From NCBI GenBank assembly GCA_024404495.1, contig JAKSPT010000007.1, positions 1-64,000 on the forward strand: a stretch of 64,000 nt of DNA, written 5' to 3'. Below, in pieces: positions 58,238-64,000 of the stretch; the first letter of the stretch is position 1; each line of letters starts with the position of its first letter. The position numbers and the translations under genes are program-made. The notes beneath the pieces are model-generated. The model saw only the letters and a list, made by a program, of their open reading frames with translations. It was not told the DNA's origin and did not search any database. Source of the stretch: Lachnospiraceae bacterium. Lineage in GTDB: Bacteria > Bacillota > Clostridia > Oscillospirales > CAG-272.

Positions 58238-58813
58238 ATGAGCCGCTACGCCGTATTGGACCTTGAAATGTGCCGGATCCCCCGCACCTGCACCGAGACC
58301 GCGCTTTCGCAGGAGATCATTCAGATCGGAGCCGTCCTGCTCGATGAGAACTACGAGACCGTCGATACCTTTATGACCCACGTCCGTCCGCAGTACGGTC
58401 TGATCGATCCCTTCATCGAGAAGCTGACCGGCATCCGGAAAGAGGACGTCGCTTCCGCTCCTCCGATCGCCGAGGCGCTGCAGTCGTTTCTGGAATGGCT
58501 TCCGGAGGACGCGGTGATCGTCTCCTGGAGCGACAGCGACCGTTATCAGATGATGGACGAGATCGATCTGAAGGAGCTCGGCTTTCCGGAATTCGATCCC
58601 TATTTTGACGAATGGATCGACTGTCAGTACACCTTCGGGGAAAAGATGGATTCCGACCGCGCATACAAGCTTTCGGAGGCGCTGAACATTACCGCCATCC
58701 CGTACGACGAGGGGGAGCACGACGCGCTCGTGGATGCCAAAAACACCGCGCTGCTCTTTGCGAAAATGGAAAGGGAACCTGAGCTTCAGCTCAGCCCGTA
58801 TCTGATCCGCTGA
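58238..58813 (+). CDS. DEDDh-family 3'-5' exonuclease
   Basis: A 191-residue exonuclease of the DnaQ/EXOIII fold. ExoI motif is VLDLEMCRI (Asp8, Glu10), ExoII is in IVSWSDSDRYQM (near 88-99) and ExoIII is GEHDALVDAKNTALL (His and Asp, near 162-176). It trims DNA or RNA from 3' ends. The close relatives of this length are annotated as exonuclease domain proteins (KapD/inhibitor-of-sporulation-like). AAAAGGAG precedes the ATG, which lies downstream of a consensus promoter. The longer frame is excluded because it begins at the -35 box. A terminator follows. Confidence 0.85.
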   Translation: MSRYAVLDLEMCRIPRTCTETALSQEIIQIGAVLLDENYETVDTFMTHVRPQYGLIDPFIEKLTGIRKEDVASAPPIAEALQSFLEWLPEDAVIVSWSDSDRYQMMDEIDLKELGFPEFDPYFDEWIDCQYTFGEKMDSDRAYKLSEALNITAIPYDEGEHDALVDAKNTALLFAKMEREPELQLSPYLIR

Positions 58814-58822
58814 AACTAAAAG

Positions 58823-58853
58823 AAAACCCGGCACTTGCGTGCCGGGTTTTTTT
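58823..58853. terminator. Bidirectional terminator
   Basis: AACCCGGCAC, loop TTGC, GTGCCGGGTTTTTTT. It closes the exonuclease gene and, from the other strand, the pilus operon. Confidence 0.9.
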
Positions 58854-58869
58854 GATTGGACGGAAAACG

Positions 58870-60432
58870 TCAGTCGATCGAGTAAGTCGCTCTTTCCATT
58901 TCGGAAATGGTCGTGACGCCTTCAAGGACGAGCTTTCTCGCGGAATCGGCAAGGGTCTGCATACCGCCCTTGATCGCCGCCTCCTTGAGTTCGTCCGAGG
59001 TGCAGCCGTGGTTGACCATGCTCTTCAGCGCGTTCGTCAGCACGAGGACCTCGTGGATCGCGATTCTTCCCTTGAAGCCGGTGCCGTGGCAGATGGGGCA
59101 GCCTTTTCCGCGTGCGAGCGTTGCGTGCTCGACGCCGAGGATCTGACATTCCGAATCGGATGCTTCGTAGGTTTCGGCGCATTTCGGGCAAACGCGCTTG
59201 ACAAGTCGCTGTGCGATGATACCGGTGACGGCGCTCGTGACCATATAGCTCTGAATGCCCATATCGATCAGACGCGTGACCGAGCTTGCCGTATCGTTGG
59301 TATGCAGGGTCGAAAGAACGATATGACCGGTGACTGCGGAACGGATCGCGATTTCCGCGGTCTCGTCGTCTCGGATCTCACCGAGCATGATGATATCGGG
59401 GTCCTGACGCAGGATGGAACGAAGACCGCTTGCGAAGGTCATACCGATCTTGGAGTTAACCTGAACCTGGTTGATACCGTGCATCTGATACTCGACAGGG
59501 TCCTCAAGCGTGATGATGTTCTTATCGGGGGTGTTCAGATCCTTGAGCAGGGAATACAGCGTCGTCGTTTTACCGCTTCCGGTAGGTCCCGTGACGAGGA
59601 CGATACCCTCGGTGATACGCATCAGCTTTTCCAGCTGCGCTTCGTTGTAGGGGGAAAGACCGAGCTGCGAACGGTCAAGAACGTTGCCCTGGCTGTTCAG
59701 AAGTCGGATAACCGTTTTTTCACCGTGAACGGTCGGGATGAGGGATACACGCATATCCACCGTCTGGTCGCCCGTGGTAAGACGGACACGACCGTCCTGC
59801 GGGCGCTTCGTTTCCGCGATGTTCAGGTCGGAAATGATCTTGATACGCGTGACGATGCCGGAAAGGGAGTTCTTCGGGAGCTGCATGATCTCCTTCAGGT
59901 CGCCGTCGACACGGATACGGACGCGGATGTATTTCTCAAAAGGCTCGATATGAATATCACTCGCGCCGTCCTTGACCGCGTCGGTCAGGATACTGTTGAC
60001 GATTCGGACGATAGGCGCGTTGTCGACGTCGGCACTGGAGGCGGCGTCGGCAAGCTCGCTGTTGTCGGAATCGGTATTTTCGTTCCGGAAATCCTCGATC
60101 GCCTGCTCGGTTTTATCGGAACTCTTGTAGTACTGATTGATCTTGGTCTGAATTTCCTGCGCGGTGGTGAGGATCGGGATCGTTTTTCTTCCGGTAATAA
60201 AACTGATGTCGTCAAGGACGGGAAGGGAAGAGGGATCGGAAATCGCAATTACGATCTCGTTCTCGTCCGCGCTGATCGGGATGATATTATGGGTACGCGC
60301 CAGTTTTTCATTTACGTATTTGATCGCGATGGGGTCGATGTCGATCGAATCCAGCTCGATAAAATCCATATTGAGGTTTTTGGCGATGGCTTTTAAGAAT
60401 AAAATTTCCTCAGATGGATGGTCGTTTGTCAT
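58870..60432 (-). CDS. pilB: Type IV pilus assembly ATPase (PilB/GspE family)
   Basis: A 520-residue hexameric secretion ATPase that powers pilus extension. An N-terminal MshEN-like domain (about 1-110) and an acidic linker are followed by DGASDIHIEPF (near 165). Walker A GPTGSGKTT lies near 279-287, the Asp box and Walker B are in LRQDPDIIMLGEIRDDETA (near 336-354), and His-box VLSTLHTND follows. The tetra-cysteine zinc site is CPKCAE (near 412) with CPICHG (near 445). It is the last gene of the pilus cluster, 24 bp after pilD. Confidence 0.95.
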   Translation of the reverse strand: MTNDHPSEEILFLKAIAKNLNMDFIELDSIDIDPIAIKYVNEKLARTHNIIPISADENEIVIAISDPSSLPVLDDISFITGRKTIPILTTAQEIQTKINQYYKSSDKTEQAIEDFRNENTDSDNSELADAASSADVDNAPIVRIVNSILTDAVKDGASDIHIEPFEKYIRVRIRVDGDLKEIMQLPKNSLSGIVTRIKIISDLNIAETKRPQDGRVRLTTGDQTVDMRVSLIPTVHGEKTVIRLLNSQGNVLDRSQLGLSPYNEAQLEKLMRITEGIVLVTGPTGSGKTTTLYSLLKDLNTPDKNIITLEDPVEYQMHGINQVQVNSKIGMTFASGLRSILRQDPDIIMLGEIRDDETAEIAIRSAVTGHIVLSTLHTNDTASSVTRLIDMGIQSYMVTSAVTGIIAQRLVKRVCPKCAETYEASDSECQILGVEHATLARGKGCPICHGTGFKGRIAIHEVLVLTNALKSMVNHGCTSDELKEAAIKGGMQTLADSARKLVLEGVTTISEMERATYSID

Positions 60433-60456
60433 AAGTATTACTACTCCTTGATAGAA

Positions 60457-61242
60457 TCAACGGAAGAGAAGATGAGAGAGGAAGCCGACGATGCTGCTGC
60501 CGCAGATCGTCATAATGAACGCGGAAATGCAGATGGAGGGACCGAGCGGGATCTCGGTCTTCATACCGACGCTGCGGCCCGCGATCGCGCGGATCACGAT
60601 AAAGAGAATCGCAACGTATGCGGTAAGAAACCCGGTAACGATGACCTGAACCCACGGCAGACCGAAACCGATCGCGCCGAGGAGGATCACGTCGCCGAGC
60701 CCCATGCCTTCCTTTTTGAGGATCAGCCTCGCGCCGAGATACAGGATCCCGAAGAAAGCGGCGCCGACGGCACCTCCGAGGAGGATCTCAAGGATCGGAC
60801 GCTTTTCCAGAAGCCCGAAACCGATCGAGAAAACGGCGATCAGGATCGAAAAGAGATCCATGATCATTCCGGTTTTCTGATCCATCACGGCGACGATGAA
60901 TAAAAGCGACCAGATGACGAGATGCGAAAAGGGGCGGAGCGCGTTTGCGTCAAGGCTGTACAGGAGGAAGGAAAACGCGTAGAGCGCGCCGACGATCAGC
61001 TCGCTGATCAGATACCAGGGGGAGAGCTTCGCACCGCAGTAGCGGCATTTTCCGCGGAGGAAGACGAAGCTGAAGACGGGGATGAGATCGATCCATTTGA
61101 GCTTCGTCCCGCAGTTTTCGCAGGAGCTCCGGGTTGAAACGATGTCACGCCCCTCCGGCAGACGGTCGATGAGGACGTTGAAAAAACTCCCCATCGCGGT
61201 TCCGAGGATGAAAAACCATATACAAGCCAGAACAACCGACAT
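60457..61242 (-). CDS. pilD: Prepilin peptidase / N-methyltransferase
   Basis: A 261-residue polytopic aspartic protease that removes the leader of type IV prepilins and methylates the new N-terminus. The early segment is MGSFFNVLIDRLPEG, and the zinc-binding Cys pairs are CENCG and CRYCG (near 42 and 68). First catalytic Asp is in VMDQKTGMI, the second in KEGMGLGDVILLG (near 178). About seven membrane helices follow. The ATG at 61242 is preferred to the GTG at 61254 because GGAAAGG is 11 bases before it but touches the GTG. Confidence 0.93.
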   Translation of the reverse strand: MSVVLACIWFFILGTAMGSFFNVLIDRLPEGRDIVSTRSSCENCGTKLKWIDLIPVFSFVFLRGKCRYCGAKLSPWYLISELIVGALYAFSFLLYSLDANALRPFSHLVIWSLLFIVAVMDQKTGMIMDLFSILIAVFSIGFGLLEKRPILEILLGGAVGAAFFGILYLGARLILKKEGMGLGDVILLGAIGFGLPWVQVIVTGFLTAYVAILFIVIRAIAGRSVGMKTEIPLGPSICISAFIMTICGSSIVGFLSHLLFR

Positions 61243-61284
61243 GATTTCAAACACCTTTCCGAATTCTTACGTTTTATCAGCACC

Positions 61285-61331
61285 GGGACTGCCTTATCGA
61301 ATTCCGTAAGAGGAGACGATAAGGCAGTCCC
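61285..61331. repeat. Perfect 15-bp inverted repeat between pilus genes
   Basis: Arm 61285-61299 (GGGACTGCCTTATCG) is exactly complementary to 61317-61331, with a 17-base loop. No T-run follows on either strand, so it is probably an mRNA processing or stabilising hairpin between the PRC-like gene and pilD. Confidence 0.65.
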
Positions 61332-61386
61332 GCTCCGCGCCGGAGAAGGTCCGACGCGGGTACATTATACGATTTTTGATTCGCAA

Positions 61387-62385
61387 TTATCCCTCAATTA
61401 AGAGATGATAAACCATGAAGTAAAGGATCATGAAGATGAACATTGCCGCGATCGGGGGAAGGAATCTGTGGACGACGAAGCGCAGCTTGTCAGCAAACTT
61501 CGTTTTCTCCTTGACTTCCTTCTTTTCGGGAGCGGCGGGAAGCTTCTGCTCGTCTTTCGCGGGCTCTTCGACGGGCTCGGCGGGCTGTTTCTGCTTGGCG
61601 GCGTTTCCCGTGGGAACGGTAACGGCAAAATCCTTCTTTGCGAGCTGCGGGATCTTTTTCGGCTGATTGTGAACGTCCTTCTCATCCGAAAGAGGCGGCA
61701 GGCTCAGTTCGCTCTTCAGCTCGGTCTTCAGTTCGGTCTTCAGCTCGGTCTTCAGCTCGGTCTTGAGTTCTTTCCTGAACTTGACGTCCTGCGCATCCTT
61801 CGGCGCGAGCTTCTGCTCGATTTTGCGATCGATCTTTAAGGGCTCTTCTGCCTTCGCGGCAGCGGCTTCGTTCTCCTGCTCTTCCTTGTATGCCTTGATC
61901 GCGGCTGCGGCGGCGACCGCGGCGGCGGCTTTGGCTTCGGCGGATTCCTTGCCGTCAAAGGAGATCTCGGCGGACTCGGCGTTGCCGTTCCCGGTAACGG
62001 GATAGGTCTTGCCGTTATCCATCAGAAGGGAGAGGACCCGACCGTTTTCGTCAACGTCGGTCGATTCGACGGTGCCGAAGGAGAAGAGGGTATAGCTTCC
62101 CACCTTGGCATTCAGATCCGTACCGATGAGATTGGCGTTCTTACCTCTCTCGGGGATATACGGAGCGTCGGGAACGAGGATCATCGTGCAGATGTCGTTC
62201 ATAAAGCGCAGGGCAGAGAAGGGGAGGTTCAGGGTATCGCCGTCGGTAAGGGCGAGAGAGATGTACTCAAGCGTGAGAGTTGCCTTGTTATAGTACGGAA
62301 TAAAAGCTTTGGCGATAACGCTGCCGGTCGCCATATTGACGACGGGTTTCCGGCAGATCTCGGCGTTGATGGTGAATTTAGTCAT
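61387..62385 (-). CDS. Pilus-operon protein: paralogous N-terminal domain, charged repeats, C-terminal membrane anchor
   Basis: A 332-residue protein. Residues 1-130 form a small beta-rich domain (starts MTKFTINAEICRKPVVNM) nearly identical in layout to the protein encoded just upstream (62539-62934). It resembles PRC-barrel-type folds by its strand pattern and the VDENGRVLSLLMDNGKTYPV end. Then come an Ala/Glu coiled-coil-like stretch (about 145-185), five four-residue KTEL-type repeats (about 206-225), a Lys/Pro/Glu linker and one C-terminal membrane helix. I know no named family. The position between pilus genes suggests a pilus-assembly scaffold. Confidence 0.7.
   Translation of the reverse strand: MTKFTINAEICRKPVVNMATGSVIAKAFIPYYNKATLTLEYISLALTDGDTLNLPFSALRFMNDICTMILVPDAPYIPERGKNANLIGTDLNAKVGSYTLFSFGTVESTDVDENGRVLSLLMDNGKTYPVTGNGNAESAEISFDGKESAEAKAAAAVAAAAAIKAYKEEQENEAAAAKAEEPLKIDRKIEQKLAPKDAQDVKFRKELKTELKTELKTELKTELKSELSLPPLSDEKDVHNQPKKIPQLAKKDFAVTVPTGNAAKQKQPAEPVEEPAKDEQKLPAAPEKKEVKEKTKFADKLRFVVHRFLPPIAAMFIFMILYFMVYHLLIEG
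61711..61770. repeat. Five 12-bp tandem repeats inside the pilus-operon gene
   Basis: Units of the form GGTCTTCAGCTC, five in a row with one to three changes each, encode (K/S)TEL-type four-residue repeats on the minus strand. The number of units may vary between strains by slippage. Confidence 0.75.
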
Positions 62386-62425
62386 ATGAATTCCCTCACA
62401 TTATTTGGTTCAGAATTTTTGCTTT

Positions 62426-62519
62426 CCGGCGCGATCGTTCGTCATGGCCGGGCAGATGGGAACATCCCGGGCAAATCCGTGCCCGGGCGATTCATCGGCC
62501 GACGAACGTTGATCGCCGG
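62426..62519. repeat. 94-base hairpin between the two paralogous pilus-operon genes
   Basis: Outer arms 62426-62448 and 62497-62519 pair (CCGGCG..GATC..TTCGTC..GGCCG with its complement, a few bulges). The tip is CCCGGGCA/TGCCCGGG (62466-62473 with 62480-62487). It fills most of the 153-bp gap and has no T-run. Role unknown. Confidence 0.6.
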
Positions 62520-62538
62520 CGGTGTCGGTTTTCGCTTT

Positions 62539-62934
62539 TCAGGTAATGGGGTAGGTCTTGCCGTCAGCCATCAAAAGGGAAATGACGCTGCCGTTTTCAT
62601 CGACGTCGGTCGCTTCGATGGTTCCGAACGTAAATAGCGTGTATTCACCAACCACGGCGCTGAGGGGCGTGCCGAGCAGGTTGGAGGTTCTGCCCTTACC
62701 GGGGACGAAGGGCGTCTCGGGAACGAGGACCATCGTGCAGACGTCATTCGAGAAGCAAAGGGCAGAGAAGGGAACGGTCAGGATATCGCCGTCCTTGAGT
62801 GCAAGGGAGATATATTCAAGCGTGAGCGTATCCTTGTTGTAATGCGGGGTAAACGAGCTTGCGATAACGGAACCGGAAGCCATATTTACGATGGGCTTGC
62901 GGCACATTTCGGCATTGATTGTGAATTTTTTCAT
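62539..62934 (-). CDS. Short paralogue of the pilus-operon N-terminal domain
   Basis: A 131-residue protein consisting only of the beta-rich domain found at the start of the downstream gene. Both share FTINAEMCRKP/EICRKP, LTLEYISLAL and the VDENG...LLM.(D/A)GKTYP ending, with about 60 percent identity by eye. No signal peptide or membrane segment is present. Its ribosome binding site (GAGGG) lies inside the last codons of the upstream gene, with one base between stop and ATG. The pair arose by tandem duplication. The partner gained the long tail and anchor, or this copy lost them. Function unknown. Confidence 0.72.
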   Translation of the reverse strand: MKKFTINAEMCRKPIVNMASGSVIASSFTPHYNKDTLTLEYISLALKDGDILTVPFSALCFSNDVCTMVLVPETPFVPGKGRTSNLLGTPLSAVVGEYTLFTFGTIEATDVDENGSVISLLMADGKTYPIT

Positions 62935-62935
62935 A

Positions 62936-63478
62936 TTATTCCCTCGTACTGTTCAGTTCGGTGATCAGCTTGGCAGCTTCCGCACGGGCCTGCTCGTCCT
63001 TGCTGTAATAGGCGAGCATTTTGAGGTACTTGAGCGCCTCGTCTTTTCTGCCCTCGGCGATCATTTTTTTGATGAAGTCGATGGTGATATCGCCTTCGCC
63101 GCCGTTCTTGGAATCGTTGAGCTGAGCGGCGTTGTTGTTCAGCGCCTTGGGGATCGGAGCAACGAAGAATTCCTTTTCCTCGCGTTCCTCGACCTTGTTC
63201 TTGTTTTCAAGCATGGTCAGAACGGGACCGAACATGGCAATGATCAGCAGGATGTTTCCGACACAGATAAATGCCGAAGGGAGGACCATCCCGAGCTGAC
63301 CGGGCAGAATGGACTTGCCGAACGCCATAATATCCTGGAAGAAGACGAAACAAACGACCTGAACGATGATGCATACCGCCCACGGAATGATGGGGCGCGC
63401 CTCACGGCGGATCACGAACCAGTAAACGACGAGAAAGTAGACCAGCCCGCAGGCGATGATCTGAGCAAATTCAAGCAT
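62936..63478 (-). CDS. Membrane protein of the pilus operon, function unknown
   Basis: A 180-residue protein with three hydrophobic segments (about 4-22, 30-50 and 64-88) and a soluble C-terminal part of about 90 residues. The latter contains a helical hairpin pattern (ITIDFIKKMIAEGRKDEALKYL-type) like a single TPR unit. GGAGG lies nine bases before the ATG. It sits between the PilO-like gene and the paralogue pair. It may be an inner-membrane platform component, but I cannot name a family. Confidence 0.7.
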   Translation of the reverse strand: MLEFAQIIACGLVYFLVVYWFVIRREARPIIPWAVCIIVQVVCFVFFQDIMAFGKSILPGQLGMVLPSAFICVGNILLIIAMFGPVLTMLENKNKVEEREEKEFFVAPIPKALNNNAAQLNDSKNGGEGDITIDFIKKMIAEGRKDEALKYLKMLAYYSKDEQARAEAAKLITELNSTRE

Positions 63479-63540
63479 GGTTAAAAACCTCCGAAAAATC
63501 TGTTGAATTAGGTATTGCAGTCGGAAGGATCGAACGGCGC

Positions 63541-64000
63541 TCAGCCGAACATATCAAGGAGACCCGCAAGGAAGCCGCTGCTTCTCTTGTAGGAACCGGT
63601 TTCGATATCGACCGGGAAAACGTAGGGAGGCAGGGGCTCGGGAACTTCAACGGAGCAGATGGAATTGATCGCGGGGACCTTGAGGAACAGAACTTCTACG
63701 TGAGCGGTGACGAAGGGATTGTCTTCGGCGCTCAGAATCTCGTTATCTGTAATATCCAGCGTAAGGTTGTTGATGATAATGTTCTTATCGTGATCGAGCA
63801 TACCGTCGAGGAAATTCATAACGTTGTTGAATCTGCCGCTGAGGGCGAGCGAGAACGAAGTCGTGTAGATATTGGACTCCATTTTGCCCTTGGATTCCGT
63901 CAGCTTGTTGTAGTACGTATTGAACCCGACGACGTCAACGACGTTCTTGTCATCGGTGAGCAGGGGATCCTTGGCGAGTGCGGACCGGATCCGGTTTGCG
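63541..64000 (-). CDS. PilO-like pilus assembly protein, 5' end outside window
   Basis: The frame is open from the right edge to the stop at 63541-63543, giving the last 153 residues. It contains FNTYYNKLTESKGKMESNIY and TTSFSLALSGRFNNVMNFLDG (typical of PilO, the ferredoxin-like domain that joins PilM/PilN in the inner-membrane alignment complex), a long strand region and a C-terminal Pro-rich stretch before YKRSSGFLAGLLDMFG. The frame continues 39 codons upstream of the internal Met at 63882, so the true start lies outside. It is first of the visible pilus genes; PilM/PilN homologues would be expected just beyond. Confidence 0.7.
   Translation of the reverse strand, partial: ANRIRSALAKDPLLTDDKNVVDVVGFNTYYNKLTESKGKMESNIYTTSFSLALSGRFNNVMNFLDGMLDHDKNIIINNLTLDITDNEILSAEDNPFVTAHVEVLFLKVPAINSICSVEVPEPLPPYVFPVDIETGSYKRSSGFLAGLLDMFG

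Noticed and set aside
58852-60396. 514-codon plus-strand ORF
   Set aside because: It is antisense to pilB, whose Walker and zinc motifs are unmistakable.
61711-61770. Short CRISPR-like repeat block
   Set aside because: The 12-bp units are contiguous, in frame and encode a four-residue protein repeat.
1-64000. tRNA, rRNA or CRISPR
   Set aside because: No T-loop/anticodon arrangement, no rRNA-like conserved blocks and no regularly spaced direct repeats were found. The repeats seen are hairpins or intragenic tandem units.

Overview
The window is a GC-rich bacterial chromosome segment whose gene families fit an uncultured, probably gut-associated member of the Clostridia (Firmicutes). The evidence is AGGAG/GGAGG ribosome binding sites, near-consensus TTGACA-17-TATAAT promoters, short intrinsic terminators, a short-form HisG with HisZ, a YerC/TrpR-like protein heading the his operon, and a MurK/MurQ pair of clostridial type. 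The lineage is an inference from gene content, not from a marker phylogeny. No rRNA, tRNA or CRISPR array was seen.

Layout. 1-1800: a PIN/NYN-like protein (cut by the left edge) and a zinc/manganese-type ABC permease, both on the minus strand. 1801-6400: an operon of an Lhr-type helicase, a methyltransferase-like protein and two acetyltransferases. 6400-8870: an AT-richer island with a perfect hairpin repeat, a 5'-truncated IS5-type transposase, a membrane protein of unknown function and a 239-bp giant palindrome that looks like a MITE. 8875-12100: a DMT transporter, trmL and a metallo-beta-lactamase-fold lipoprotein. 12141-18072: a minus-strand amino-sugar locus (esterase, sugar nucleotidyltransferase, N-acetylhexosamine 1-kinase, GH78-like glycosidase). 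18206-19981: murK-murQ, for peptidoglycan amino-sugar salvage. 20179-27271: a CBM9-like cell-surface protein, a transglutaminase-like protein, rplS with its leader, and a lipase-ahcY-glycosyltransferase operon. 27423-43390: a dense carbohydrate-degradation zone with GH29, GH43, GH27, a GH-A-like lipoprotein, a beta-helix lipoprotein, a DUF6259-like glycosidase, a ceramidase-like lipoprotein and a sugar isomerase. No sugar transporter lies among them. 43387-44112: a RadC relative that has lost its metal motif.

44150-52830 is a complete histidine pathway in one tightly overlapping operon (TrpR-like regulator, hisZ-G-D-C-B-H-A-F-IE and a PHP phosphatase). Its second promoter carries three copies of an AAGTGTT half-site, which suggests autoregulation. 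52880-58820 holds an oxidoreductase, a zinc-ribbon/RGG protein, a WbsX-like protein, an SGNH hydrolase, a membrane-anchored alpha/beta hydrolase and a DEDDh exonuclease. Between two of these lies a promoter-to-terminator unit with no convincing ORF and strong RNA structure (56871-57035). 58870-64000 is a minus-strand type IV pilus cluster: PilO-like, a membrane protein, two paralogous proteins of unknown family, PilD and PilB.

The most notable unexplained items are the structured RNA unit at 56.9 kb, the three-half-site operator at 44.25 kb, the paralogous pilus-operon proteins with a hairpin between them, the giant palindrome at 8.3 kb, and the RadC protein without its JAMM histidines.
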